A stretch of DNA of 64,000 nt, taken from positions 1 to 64,000 of the forward strand of contig NZ_JAKKFD010000034.1 in assembly GCF_022229005.1 (NCBI RefSeq), in the 5' to 3' direction. The notes beneath the pieces are model-generated. The model searched no databases. It saw only the letters and a program-made list of their open reading frames with translations, and was not told where the DNA came from. The translations under genes and the position numbers were made by a program. Within the stretch, counting starts at the first letter, position 1, and each line of letters opens with the position of its first letter. This stretch comes from Micromonospora trifolii (GTDB lineage Bacteria; Actinomycetota; Actinomycetes; Mycobacteriales; Micromonosporaceae). Below are positions 8,101 through 16,101 of the stretch, one piece after another.

Positions 8101-10121
8101 GGCGGTTCGGCCAGCGGCCGGCGTCCCGATGCTGGCGGGGCATCCGGGCGTTCGTCGGCGACGGGCGGGTCCACCGGCGCGGGCAGGTACTCCAGCCGCA
8201 GGCGCGCGGCGGGTGGGCCCGAGACGGGCCGGTCCGAGGCGGGGGAAACCGGGGCGGCCGACACCGGCCGGTCCCAGTCGGGCGCGGCAGGGGAGACGGG
8301 GGCGCCCGACACCGGTCGGTCCCAGCCGCGGTTGGTGGGTGAGTCGGGTGCTGGCGACACCGGCCGTTCCGGGGAGGCCGGGGCGCCTGACACCGGTCGG
8401 TCCCAACCGGGGGAGACAGGCGCCGGCGACACCGGCCGTTCCGGGGAGGCCGGTGCGCCTGACACCGGTCGGTCCCAGCCGCGGTTGGTGGGTGAGTCGG
8501 GTGCTGGCGACACCGGCCGTTCCGGGGAGGCCGGTGCGCCTGACACCGGTCGGTCCCAACCGGGGGAGACGGGTGCCGGCGACACCTGTCGCTCCGGGGT
8601 GACCGGCGGGACCGGCATGGCACGGCCGGAGGCGGGTGGTGCCGTCGCGGCTGGGCGCACCGGTCGCTCGTCGTACCGCGCCGGAGTGGCAGCCTGGCGC
8701 TCGTCGTACCGGGCCGGGGTGGCAGCCGGGCGCTCGTCGGGCCGCGACGGCGTGGCCGCCGGCCGCTCGGGCCGGGCGGCCGGCCGCGGCGCGACGCCCG
8801 GCTCGGCGCTGCGGTACGGGTCCGTGGTGCGGTGCGGCTCGGCGCTGCGGTGCGGGTCGGGGCTGCGGTGCGGGTCGGTGCGGTGGCCGGGCTCCCGGGT
8901 GCGGTCCGAGGTGCGGTCCTGGCGCACCGGACCCGGTGCTGGCCAGGGCAGGCTGCCGTCCGGCCGTTGGCCCGGCTGCGGCCGGGGCTCGCGGTACGCG
9001 TCCTCGCGGTAGCTGTCCTCGCGGTACCCGTTGTCGCGGTACGCGTCCGGGCGGGCCTGCTCGCGGGGTCGGCGGTCCGGGTACGCCTCGGCGCGGGCCG
9101 CCGCCTCACGGGGCTGCTGCCGGTGCGGGTCGGTGTCGGGCCGCCGCCGGTCGTCGTCGAGGCGGGGCTGATCGGGCAGGTCCGGCTCGGGGCGTCGGCG
9201 TCGTCCACCGTTGGGTGCGGGTGCAGCGCCGATTCCCTCGTCCGCGCGGTAGCGCGGTTCCGGGCGGCGCGGGTCGTCGGTGGCCCGGTCCGGGTACCCG
9301 TCGGAGCGGTATCGCGCGCGGCCGTCCACGGGCGCCCACGGGTCGACCCCGTCGGCGATGCGGCCGTCGTGGTCGCGGGTGGGTCGGACGCCGTACCCGT
9401 CGCCGGGGTGCCGTTCGTAACCTGCTGCCTGTCGTTCCGGTGTGCCGCGCCGACGCGGTGCGTCGTCCGGCTCGGGCACCCAGCCGGGTTCGGGCCGGGG
9501 CGCGGGGGAGACCGGAGGAGAGCCCCGGTAACCCCGATCCCGTTCGGTGGGCTCCTGCCGGGGCCGGCGGCTGTCGTACCGCTCGGTGGTGGGCTGGTCC
9601 CGGTGCCAGGCGGCTTCCCGCGCGGGCCCTCGCTCGTCGGGGCGTCGGTCGGACCAGGCGGTACGTCGGTCCGACTCGGGCGAGCGGCGTTCGTCGCGGC
9701 GGGGCGGCTCGGGCAGCGGACGACGGTACGGCTCGTGGTCGTAGTGGCGGGAGTCGGCGTTGTCGGGCCGGGCGTAGGCGGAGCTGTCCGCCGAAAGCTC
9801 GTCGTCGCGCAGTCGGCTGTAGGCCGATGCCTCGCCCGGCTCGTCGTCCACCCAGGATCGGCCGTGAGGGGCCTGGTCCGCTGGTGGTTCGTCGGACCAG
9901 GACCGGCCGAGGTAGGTGCCGTCCGGGCGGGTGGGCGCGAGCGGCGGTACCTCGGCGCGGCCGGACACTGTCGCGCGCCCGCGCGGTGGCGGCTGGTGCG
10001 GCATGCCGATGTCGCCGGGGTAGCGCTGGCCGGGGAACTGGGGGTCCCACTCGGTGGTCGGCTCGCCCACCCAGGACGGTTCGTTCGGGTCTGGCCACCG
10101 GTCGGTGTAGCGGCCGTTCAT
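5142..10121 (-). CDS. Giant Pro-rich repetitive protein with C-terminal TPR-like and WG repeats
   Basis: Taken from ATG 10121 (MNGRYTDRWPDPNEP) the protein is 1659 residues; an in-frame GTG at 10271 would add 50. The first ~1250 residues are low-complexity and probably disordered: an Arg/Asp/Pro/Tyr-rich part, then near-identical blocks built on VSGAPASPERPVSPAP (153-bp DNA period), AEVQPPA repeats, an acidic part, then PVSAPPA repeats. A helical region with TPR-like spacing follows (RARARLLSLRAVASRILGD to KALDLRG). The C-terminus holds at least five WG-type beta repeats (LWGYTSQDGDVVIPARY, WGAVDRTGRVIVPTRY, WGALDRRGVPLID). There is no signal peptide or transmembrane helix. WG repeats are usually linked to protein binding; the function is unknown. 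Confidence 0.85.
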   Translation of the reverse strand: MNGRYTDRWPDPNEPSWVGEPTTEWDPQFPGQRYPGDIGMPHQPPPRGRATVSGRAEVPPLAPTRPDGTYLGRSWSDEPPADQAPHGRSWVDDEPGEASAYSRLRDDELSADSSAYARPDNADSRHYDHEPYRRPLPEPPRRDERRSPESDRRTAWSDRRPDERGPAREAAWHRDQPTTERYDSRRPRQEPTERDRGYRGSPPVSPAPRPEPGWVPEPDDAPRRRGTPERQAAGYERHPGDGYGVRPTRDHDGRIADGVDPWAPVDGRARYRSDGYPDRATDDPRRPEPRYRADEGIGAAPAPNGGRRRRPEPDLPDQPRLDDDRRRPDTDPHRQQPREAAARAEAYPDRRPREQARPDAYRDNGYREDSYREDAYREPRPQPGQRPDGSLPWPAPGPVRQDRTSDRTREPGHRTDPHRSPDPHRSAEPHRTTDPYRSAEPGVAPRPAARPERPAATPSRPDERPAATPARYDERQAATPARYDERPVRPAATAPPASGRAMPVPPVTPERQVSPAPVSPGWDRPVSGAPASPERPVSPAPDSPTNRGWDRPVSGAPASPERPVSPAPVSPGWDRPVSGAPASPERPVSPAPDSPTNRGWDRPVSGAPVSPAAPDWDRPVSAAPVSPASDRPVSGPPAARLRLEYLPAPVDPPVADERPDAPPASGRRPLAEPPPASGAHPAPPPRYPGPDTRDRPADQRRGEEPGPDRRRVGDPSAGTPATDRRPVSPDRSSPAERQHPADRQAAPQRPAAPQRPYSPERQVPTADARPSVAPPPTWQAPPPPATRPDPNPADPTRAVPAPAASQPPAAEVQPPAAEVQPPAAEVAPPLPPAPGTPRRYVPPPPSKEPVAAVHEPDDVPGTRGPDAWFSPAQPAESDQGEPTTDERSFDPVDDEPTAGDPDLSATPVAPDAQTSTPAADTHVDVADEHAGGSTSDDASDPVSAPPAHPVSGAPRLWADDLDDAPQPALDTGMLDGDQPVSGAPVIAVPHQPVEADLEAEVDRQPFTASPDDDTDPVEHDPTDELAPPDEPADAIVDPTTSPADDPRTDEWPGEAAPSVTSADDTSPPVSAPPFSAPPASVTPVSAPPAPPVSAPPAAPVSAPPASATAPISAPPAPTAAPVSAPPLSTAPVSAPPTPTAAPVSAPPASAQPHSEAPVSAPPAPVSAPPASTPPPAAAPVSGPPASVVPTSGPPASAVPGPRSGSDGGNEPVSAPPDDAPPVVTRPSLADPGDPEQVLAAYRWRLDPVTLREELTEPDDLRAIRRRLTEKLGSAVDNRARARLLSLRAVASRILGDLDDALADGRLALTYAEATGELRRTALAQARLAHVLRWRGHFAEADQLFTQANSVELPDRLRAALHEHAGRSCYDQGRLMEACEHFEKALDLRGAGDAELLDRVRVALDAVTVRAEADGFGPYPRGRDEVLDRDRPPLPDRDGPLWGYTSQDGDVVIPARYAEAQPFHDGLAWVRRPDTDRWSLINLLGTTVIPPSFRAAHPFSDGLAWVVGEGGWTAIDATGAVQVAPNFAEVRPFRRGLAAVRREGWGAVDRTGRVIVPTRYHGFVTELADGQQIDGFTDEGLAVVDVAGRRGVVDRTGTVLVPPAHPMLVIHPVAFLVENDNGRWGALDRRGVPLIDPVHRDRAEVLEEIDRLLTDANPVL
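6470..6930. repeat. Degenerate short repeats encoding PVSAPPA units
   Basis: A run of degenerate in-frame repeats of roughly 21-45 bp (plus-strand core GGCGCGGAGACGGGCGC) codes, on the minus strand, for many copies of PVSAPPA and close variants in the WG-repeat protein. The units vary in length and keep the reading frame, so this is a coding repeat. There are no spacer/repeat alternations as in CRISPR. Confidence 0.75.
8328..8600. repeat. 153-bp tandem repeat inside the Pro-rich protein gene
   Basis: The sequence starting GCGGTTGGTGGGTGAGTC at 8328 recurs at 8481, a 153-bp (51-codon) period with only a few substitutions; each period contains two shorter sub-repeats (VSGAPASPERPVSPAP). Related weaker copies continue to about 8220. 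The period is a multiple of three, so copy number can change without a frameshift. Expect assembly collapse or strain-to-strain length change here. Confidence 0.85.
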
Positions 10122-10271
10122 CCGTCGAGCCCGTCGCCACACCCGGCCGCTGGGCCGATTCTCGCCAGCGGTGAGGTGTCCGCAGCCGCTGTCGGGTGAC
10201 CGCTGGGCGTCCGGTCGCCGCCTGCCACGCCCCGGTGGCCGGCTCGCGTCCGCTCGCTCACGCGTTGTCAC

Positions 10272-10504
10272 CTCGTTGCAAATTGTCGCGCTGGGGCCGC
10301 ACGTGCCGGTCAGATCGCCGCTCCGGCAGGCCGTGGCTGCGGTTGGAGGGTAACGGCGTGGGCTCGCTCACCGCCACTGTGGTGCCGCCCACCGGCGCAA
10401 ACGTTATCCCATTGGTTTCGGACATTTGGTCCTATAAGCGAATCTGAACTCCGACCCTACCGCACGCGAGAACCCCCCGGCTGCGGCGGGATCGCCGTCC
10501 TCGT
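10272..10504. other. Intergenic region, no gene seen
   Basis: No supported gene between the Pro-rich protein gene and the XRE-cupin gene. The segment 10390-10445 is clearly AT-richer than its surroundings and contains the dyad GGACATTTGGTCC (10420-10432, GGAC-N5-GTCC) beside a TATAAG/TTATAG stretch. It is a reasonable place for the promoter and an operator of the long minus-strand gene. No -35/-10 pair with good spacing could be fixed. Confidence 0.35.
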
Positions 10505-11065
10505 TCAGGGATGCTCCATGATGAGGACGGCGAACGTACCGGGAGCGAGCGCCTCGTAACGGTGCGGTGCGTCACCGGGGAACGTGGCGTAGTCGCCGGG
10601 GTCGAGTTCGACCGGCGCCGCCTCGGGCCCCACCCGCAGCCGGCCGGCCGCGACCACCACGTGTTCGATGCTGCGCGGGGTGTGTCCGTGCCCGGCCCGG
10701 ACCGCGCCGGGTTCCAGCCTGATCAGGTAGACGTCCCGGCGCAGGTGCGCGGCGCCGGCGCTGAGCAGCGTTCCGCTGAAGTCGGCCTGCTCGGAGCGGA
10801 CCTGCGGCCCGTGCCCGGCCCGGATGACCCGTACGCCGTCGTCGACGGGCTCCACCAACCGGCTGAACGGCACACCGAGTGCGACGCCCAGCGCCCAGAG
10901 CGTCTCCACACTCGGGTTGCCGGTGCCCGACTCCAGTTGGGAGAGGGTGGACTTGGCCACCCCCGCCCGGCGGGCCAGCTCGGTCAGCGAGATGCCGACC
11001 CGTTCCCGCTCCCGGCGCAGGGCGGCGGCGATGGTGGCCAGCGGGGCAGCCGGTTCCGAAGGCAT
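10505..11065 (-). CDS. XRE-family regulator with C-terminal cupin sensor domain
   Basis: ATG 11065 is preferred over an upstream in-frame start (11140) because GGAG/GAAGG Shine-Dalgarno-like bases precede it and the helix-turn-helix begins soon after. The 186-residue protein has an N-terminal XRE HTH (RERVGISLTELARRAGVAKSTLSQLESG, about 18-45) and a C-terminal single cupin with the usual HxH and late His positions (RAGHGHTPRSIEHV, DYATFPGDAPHRYEA). Such HTH-cupin proteins are one-component repressors that bind small metabolites. No obvious target is adjacent, as the flanking genes are unrelated, so it may act at a distance. Confidence 0.9.
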   Translation of the reverse strand: MPSEPAAPLATIAAALRRERERVGISLTELARRAGVAKSTLSQLESGTGNPSVETLWALGVALGVPFSRLVEPVDDGVRVIRAGHGPQVRSEQADFSGTLLSAGAAHLRRDVYLIRLEPGAVRAGHGHTPRSIEHVVVAAGRLRVGPEAAPVELDPGDYATFPGDAPHRYEALAPGTFAVLIMEHP

Positions 11066-11140
11066 GCCTTCGCTCCATTGGGTCGAACGTTCGGTCTGGC
11101 GAACAACGGCAACCCGTTCAGCATGATGAACGCACGACAA

Positions 11141-11214
11141 GATCCGCGCAGTTACGGCGAAACTGCTGCCTCGGAGATCTCTGAGGCAGCAGTTTCGCGG
11201 ATGTCGCGCGGATC
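11141..11214. repeat. Long two-part intergenic palindrome
   Basis: Inner stem 11157-11172 with 11183-11198 is 16 bp and perfect (GCGAAACTGCTGCCTC arm), with more pairing across the centre. A second outer stem, GATCCGCGC (11141-11149) with GCGCGGATC (11206-11214), encloses it. It lies downstream of the DUF3043 gene and upstream of the XRE-cupin gene, both on the minus strand. It could terminate the former, but it is larger than needed and shares GATC borders with three other elements in this window. Confidence 0.7.
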
Positions 11215-11237
11215 ATGGAGGTGTGGGAGCCCGAGGG

Positions 11238-11831
11238 TCAGACCTTGTCGCCCAGCTTGACCTGGGGCGCCGGGGCGCGCATCCGCCGGAAGGTGATCGA
11301 CCGCATGACCGCGTAGAGGAAGAGCGAGCCCATCCGCTGGCCGGTCTTCGGGAAGCGCTCCCGGACCAGCTTGCTGATCTTGCGGCAGATCAGCACCGAG
11401 TCGACGACCACACCCAGCGCCAGCGCGCCCCAGAGCACGTTGGAGATCAGCCGGACCAGCGGCGGCATGGCCGCGTTCGACCCGACCAGCACGATCAGCG
11501 CGCCGCCGAAGAACCAGGTGCCGACGGTACGCCGGGAGTCGACCACATTGCGGGCCAGCAGCCGCTCCGGGCCACGGTCGCGGGGGCCACCCTCGCGGCG
11601 GAACTCCGACGCCGCCTCGGCACGCAGTTGACGGCGGCGCTCCCGCTCCTCCTCCTTGGTGAGGGGGCGAGTGGGGCCGGCCGGGCGACGGCCGGCGGTC
11701 GGCCGCTTGGGCGTCTCCCGACCCTTGGTCGGGGTGTAACCCCGGGGACGCTCAGCGGTCTCCTCGGGGGTCACCGAGGAGACGGCCTCGTCGACGAGGT
11801 CGGTGGACTTGCGGCGAAAGAGCGACGGCAC
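11238..11831 (-). CDS. DUF3043 domain membrane protein
   Basis: Starting at GTG 11831 (VPSLFRRKSTDLVDE) the protein is 197 residues. A charged N-terminal half (Arg/Glu-rich, RPLTKEEERERRRQLRAEA) is followed by two transmembrane helices (about 107-124 and 128-148) and a basic C-terminus. This matches the actinobacterial DUF3043 family, whose function is unknown. No Shine-Dalgarno sequence precedes the GTG, so a leaderless mRNA is possible. It lies downstream of murA on the same strand but is separated from it by a strong hairpin. Confidence 0.88.
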   Translation of the reverse strand: MPSLFRRKSTDLVDEAVSSVTPEETAERPRGYTPTKGRETPKRPTAGRRPAGPTRPLTKEEERERRRQLRAEAASEFRREGGPRDRGPERLLARNVVDSRRTVGTWFFGGALIVLVGSNAAMPPLVRLISNVLWGALALGVVVDSVLICRKISKLVRERFPKTGQRMGSLFLYAVMRSITFRRMRAPAPQVKLGDKV

Positions 11832-11884
11832 GCGGCAAGGGTAGCCAACGGTCCGCGACCGGTGCACATCGCGGTACGGCGGCC

Positions 11885-11919
11885 GACGGCTCCAGGTCGC
11901 AGTGCGACCTGGAGCCGTC
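11885..11919 (-). terminator. Terminator downstream of murA
   Basis: A 17-bp perfect inverted repeat (11885-11901 with 11903-11919) lies 26 bp after the murA stop. The arms nearly touch, so the practical loop is formed by opening the innermost pairs. The position just after the stop fits a transcription terminator. Confidence 0.8.
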
Positions 11920-11944
11920 GTAGCCGAACGATTGGTGACCGAGG

Positions 11945-13300
11945 TTACGGACGCTCGGCGTGCGCGCCCAGGTCGGCGAGCTTCGCCTCGAAGTCCTCGT
12001 AGCCCCGGTTGATCAGGTCCACGCCGTACACCCGGGAGGTGCCCTCGGCCGCGAGCGCCGCGATCAGGTGGCTGAACCCGGCCCGCAGGTCCGGGATGAC
12101 CAGGTCGGCGGCGTGCAGCTTGCTCGGCCCGGCGATCACCGCGGAGTGCTTGAAGTTACGCCGGCCGAAGCGGCACGGGGTGCCGCCGAGGCAGTCCCGG
12201 TAGACCTGGATGTTGGCGCCCATCGAGTTGAGGGCCTCGGTGTAGCCCAGCCGCTGCTCGTAGACCGTCTCGTGCACGATCGACAGGCCGCGGGCCTGGG
12301 TCAGCGCCACGACCAGCGGCTGCTGCCAGTCGGTCATGAAGCCGGGGTGCACGTCGGTCTCCAACGCGACCGCGTTCAGCTCGCCACCCGGGTGCCAGAA
12401 GCGGATGCCGCCCTCCTGGCCGGGGTCGCCCAGCTTCGGGGCACGGGCGTCGGTGACCTCGTACTCGCCGCCGACCGAGCGGAAGATGTTCAGGAAGGTC
12501 ATCATGTCGGCCTGCTGCGCGCCCAGCACCTCGACGTGACCACGGGTCGCCAGGGCGGCGGCCGCCCAGCTCGCCGCCTCGATCCGGTCCGGGATCGGCC
12601 GGTGGGTGTAGCCGTGCAGCTTGGGCACACCCTGAATCTCGATCACCCGGTCGGTGTGGACCTTGATGATCGCGCCCATCTTCTGCAGGATGCAGATCAG
12701 GTCGATGATCTCCGGCTCCACCGCGGCGTTGCGCAGCTCGGTGACGCCCTCGGCCATCACGGCGGTCAGCAGCACCTGCTCGGTGGCGCCGACGCTCGGG
12801 TACGGCAGGGCGAACTTGGTGCCGTGCAGCCCGTTCGGCGCGGACAGGTGCAGACCCTCGGGCCGCTTGTCGACGGTGGCGCCGAACTCGCGCAGTGCCT
12901 GGAGGTGGAAGTCGATCGGGCGCGGGCCGATGTGGCAGCCGCCCAGATCCGGGATGAACGCGTGCCCGAGGCGGTGCAGCAGCGGGCCGCAGAACAGGAT
13001 CGGGATCCGGCTGGAACCGGCGTGCACGTTGATCTGGTCGGTGCTGGCGCTCTCCACGTTCGCCGGGTCGAAGACGAGCTCGCCGTCCTCGGTGCCGTCG
13101 GTGACCTTGACGCCGTGCAGGCCGAGCAGACCTCGCACCACCTCGACATCGCGGATCTTGGGCACGTCGAACAGTCGGCTCGGGCTGTCGCCGAGCAGCG
13201 CGGCGACCATCGCCTTCGATACCAGGTTCTTCGCGCCGCGCACGCGGATCCGCCCTTCGAGCGGAGTACCTCCGTGCACAACCAGGACGTCGTCGGTCAA
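11945..13300 (-). CDS. murA: UDP-N-acetylglucosamine 1-carboxyvinyltransferase
   Basis: 451 residues. The enzyme transfers enolpyruvyl from phosphoenolpyruvate to UDP-GlcNAc, the first committed step of peptidoglycan synthesis, in the cytoplasm. The Lys-Asn pair (RGAKN, K24/N25) and the active-site loop GGCHIGPRP with catalytic Cys122 are present, so fosfomycin sensitivity at this residue is expected, unlike the Cys-to-Asp enzymes of mycobacteria. The inside-out alpha/beta barrel repeats can be followed to the end (DLINRGYEDFEAKL). The start is TTG 13300, fixed by GGAGG five bases upstream. It is transcribed as a single gene ending at a strong hairpin. Confidence 0.97.
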   Translation of the reverse strand: MTDDVLVVHGGTPLEGRIRVRGAKNLVSKAMVAALLGDSPSRLFDVPKIRDVEVVRGLLGLHGVKVTDGTEDGELVFDPANVESASTDQINVHAGSSRIPILFCGPLLHRLGHAFIPDLGGCHIGPRPIDFHLQALREFGATVDKRPEGLHLSAPNGLHGTKFALPYPSVGATEQVLLTAVMAEGVTELRNAAVEPEIIDLICILQKMGAIIKVHTDRVIEIQGVPKLHGYTHRPIPDRIEAASWAAAALATRGHVEVLGAQQADMMTFLNIFRSVGGEYEVTDARAPKLGDPGQEGGIRFWHPGGELNAVALETDVHPGFMTDWQQPLVVALTQARGLSIVHETVYEQRLGYTEALNSMGANIQVYRDCLGGTPCRFGRRNFKHSAVIAGPSKLHAADLVIPDLRAGFSHLIAALAAEGTSRVYGVDLINRGYEDFEAKLADLGAHAERP

Positions 13301-13512
13301 CGCAACCTCCAGCGCGTCGGTGCTGCCGTGTTGATGGTGGGGCGCCTGAACGTCATCGCTACCCCGGATGCGGCCATGTCGAAACGGCCCGCGTGTGTCG
13401 TCGCTTGGGCAGCATAGCCCTCGGTGACGAAAAAGGACTCCGTCACATCGGCGTGTGTGGCATTAATCGGTGATCCGGCACTTTTGCGTACCAAGAGCGC
13501 TACGGATCGTGA

Positions 13513-14721
13513 TCAGGACACCGCCGGCGGCGGAGTGTCCGCGCCGGGCAGCGCGAGCATCTGATCCAGCGCCACCCGGGCGTGGTGCGCGGTGTCGGCG
13601 TCCACCGTGATCTGGTTGACGACCCGGCCCGCGACCAGCTCCTCCAGGGCCCAGACCAGGTGCGGCAGATCGATCCGGTTCATCGTCGAGCAGTAGCAGA
13701 CGGCCTTGTCCAGGAACATGATCTGCTTGTCCGGGTGGGCCAGCGCGAGCCGGCGGACCAGGTTCAGCTCGGTGCCGAGCGCCCACGCCGAGCCGGCCGG
13801 AGCCGCCTCGATCGTCTTGATGATGTATTCGGTGGACCCGACGTAGTCGGAGGCCGTGACCACCTCGTGCCGGCACTCCGGGTGGACCAGGACGTTGACC
13901 CCGGGCACCCGCTCCCGTACGTCGTTGACGCTGTCCAGCGTGAACCGGCCGTGCACCGAGCAGTGCCCCCGCCACAGAATCATCTTGGCGTCGCGCAGCT
14001 GCTGCGCTGTGAGCCCGCCACCGGGCTTGTGCGGGTCGTAGAGCACGCAGTCGTCCAGCGACAGGCCCATCTCCAACACCGCGGTGTTGCGGCCCAGGTG
14101 CTGATCCGGCAGGAAGAACACCTTCGACCCCTGCTCGAAGGCCCAGTCCAGGGCGCGCTTGGCGTTGGACGAGGTGCAGACCACGCCGCCGTTGCGGCCC
14201 ACGAAGCCCTTGATGTCGGCCGAGGAGTTCATGTACGTCACCGGCACCGTGTCGCCGGCGATGCCCAGCTCGGTCAGGGTGTCCCAGGCCGTCTCGACCT
14301 GGCCCAGCACCGCCATGTCCGCCATCGAGCAACCCGCCGCGAGGTCGGGCAGGATCACCCGCTGGGTGTCGGTGGTGAGGATGTCGGCGCTCTCGGCCAT
14401 GAAGTGCACGCCGCAGAAGAGGATGTACTCCGCGTCCGGGCGGGCCGCGGCCTCCCGGGCCAGCTTGAACGAGTCGCCCGTCACGTCGGCGAACTGGATC
14501 ACCTCGTCGCGCTGGTAGTGGTGCCCCAGCACGAAGACCTTGCTGCCCAGCTTCGCCTTGGCGGCGGTGGCGCGGGCCACCAGATCCGGATCGCTGGGCG
14601 CCGGCAGGTCGCCCGGACACTCGACGCCGCGCTCGGTGTCGGGGTCGCTGCCCCGGCCGAGCAGCAGCAGAGCCGTCGCCGTGTTGGAGGGTTCCACCCA
14701 GGTCGAAGTCACGTAGCCCAT
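13513..14721 (-). CDS. nadA: Quinolinate synthase
   Basis: 402 residues from ATG 14721. It condenses iminoaspartate with dihydroxyacetone phosphate to quinolinate in de novo NAD synthesis, using an oxygen-sensitive [4Fe-4S] cluster. The three expected ligand contexts are present: FCGVHFMAES (Cys103), GGVVCTSSNA and VLVHPEC. The substrate motifs GHHYQRDE and YDPHKPGGG are also intact. nadB and nadC, often next to nadA in actinobacteria, are not here. The gene is divergent from glycerate kinase with only 59 bp between the start codons, so the promoters must lie back to back or overlap. Confidence 0.96.
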   Translation of the reverse strand: MGYVTSTWVEPSNTATALLLLGRGSDPDTERGVECPGDLPAPSDPDLVARATAAKAKLGSKVFVLGHHYQRDEVIQFADVTGDSFKLAREAAARPDAEYILFCGVHFMAESADILTTDTQRVILPDLAAGCSMADMAVLGQVETAWDTLTELGIAGDTVPVTYMNSSADIKGFVGRNGGVVCTSSNAKRALDWAFEQGSKVFFLPDQHLGRNTAVLEMGLSLDDCVLYDPHKPGGGLTAQQLRDAKMILWRGHCSVHGRFTLDSVNDVRERVPGVNVLVHPECRHEVVTASDYVGSTEYIIKTIEAAPAGSAWALGTELNLVRRLALAHPDKQIMFLDKAVCYCSTMNRIDLPHLVWALEELVAGRVVNQITVDADTAHHARVALDQMLALPGADTPPPAVS

Positions 14722-14780
14722 GGTCCCACAGCGCGAGCGCGACGCAGCTCCGCTCGGTGTGGGCTGCCACACTGCTCGGC

Positions 14781-15920
14781 ATGCGCGTGCTGCTCTGCCC
14801 GGACAAGTTCGCCGGCACCCTGTCCGCACCGGAGGTGGCCACCGCCGTCGCCGCCGGTTGGCGCACCGTCACCGACGGAGACGACCTGCTGATCCGGCCC
14901 CTCGCCGACGGGGGGCCGGGCTTCGTGGAGGTGCTCGCCGAAGCCCTCGGTGGCCGGCGGGTGCCGGTGTCGACGGTCGACCCGCTGGGTCGGCCGGCGG
15001 CCGGTGAGATCCTGCTCACCGCCGACGGCGCGACCGCCTACCTGGAGAGCGCGCAGGCGTGCGGCCTGCACCTGCTCTCCGCAGCCGAGCGCGACCCGAA
15101 GACCACCACCTCGTACGGGTTGGGTCTGTTGGTGGCCGCCGCTGTGGAGAGTGGTGCCCGCACCGTGGTGATCGGGCTGGGCGGTTCCGGCACCAACGAC
15201 GGCGGCGCCGGAATGCTCGCCGCGCTGGGCGTGACAGCCCTCGACCAGGGCGGCGCCGCGCTGCCGTACGGCGGGGCGGCGCTCGCCGCGGTCGACGCGC
15301 TGGACGGCGCGCCCCGGCTGCGCGGCGTCCGGCTGGTCGCTGCCACCGACGTGGACAACCCCCTGCTCGGCCTGCACGGCGCGAGCAACGTTTTCGGCCC
15401 GCAGAAGGGCGCCGACCGCGCCGACGTGCTGCTGCTCGACGCGGCCCTGGAGCGTTTCGCGGCGGTGCTGGAACGGGACCTGGCCGGCTGCCCGGCGGGG
15501 CTCGGCGTGCTGCCCGGGGGCGGGGCCGCCGGTGGCATCGGCGCGGCCCTCCTCGCCCTGGGCGGCGACTGCGAGTCGGGAATCGGCCTGGTCACCGGGG
15601 CCACCCGACTCGACGCCGCGCTGGACACCGCCGACCTGGTGATCACCGGTGAGGGGTCGTTCGACCACCAGTCGCTGCGCGGGAAGGTCGTCGCCGGGGT
15701 GGCCGGCGCCGCCCGCGACCGGGGAGTTCCCTGCGTGGTGGTGGCCGGGCAGGTGAGCACCGGCCGGCGGGAGGCCGCCTCGGCCGGGGTGACCGACGCG
15801 TACAGCCTGGTGGAGCACTTCGGCGGCGAGGAGGGCGGCGGGCTCGACGCGGCGCTCAGCCGGCCCGCCGAGGGGCTGCGCGAGTTGGGCGCCCGGCTGG
15901 CCCGGCAGTGGAGCCGCTGA
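14781..15920 (+). CDS. Glycerate kinase (GlxK/GarK family)
   Basis: 379 residues from ATG 14781. The N-terminal MRVLLCPDKFAGTLSAPEV is the family hallmark (DKFKGTLSA), followed by LADGGPGF and the glycine-rich GLGGSGTNDGGAGMLAALG. The family phosphorylates D-glycerate (usually to 2-phosphoglycerate) in glyoxylate/glycerate use. No clear Shine-Dalgarno is present; a CACACT hexamer lies close before the ATG, so a leaderless start is possible. In M. tuberculosis a homologue (Rv2205c, from memory) also lies beside the erpA homologue, so the location is conserved. Confidence 0.92.
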   Translation: MRVLLCPDKFAGTLSAPEVATAVAAGWRTVTDGDDLLIRPLADGGPGFVEVLAEALGGRRVPVSTVDPLGRPAAGEILLTADGATAYLESAQACGLHLLSAAERDPKTTTSYGLGLLVAAAVESGARTVVIGLGGSGTNDGGAGMLAALGVTALDQGGAALPYGGAALAAVDALDGAPRLRGVRLVAATDVDNPLLGLHGASNVFGPQKGADRADVLLLDAALERFAAVLERDLAGCPAGLGVLPGGGAAGGIGAALLALGGDCESGIGLVTGATRLDAALDTADLVITGEGSFDHQSLRGKVVAGVAGAARDRGVPCVVVAGQVSTGRREAASAGVTDAYSLVEHFGGEEGGGLDAALSRPAEGLRELGARLARQWSR

Positions 15921-16101
15921 GCGTCCCGACCGCCCGTGCGCCCGCCCCGACCGAGGGCCGACCTGCGGCGGGGGTCACGCCACGCGGGTGAGCCCGGCCA
16001 AGGCGGCGTACGATCGGTTGAGGACCACAACCGGGAATCACTGGACGGCGCGCGACGTTGGCCAGTGCGTCCGGACCCAAACCGCGCAGGGAGACTTCCA
16101 C

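Noticed and set aside
5208..8342. 1044-codon plus-strand frame opposite the WG-repeat protein
   Set aside because: The Arg/Gly-rich translation mirrors the Pro-rich repeats of the true gene; it has no start signal and no domain.
6470..8600. Repeats in the WG protein gene as a CRISPR array
   Set aside because: Units are in frame, of varying length, without spacers of constant size, and no cas genes are present.
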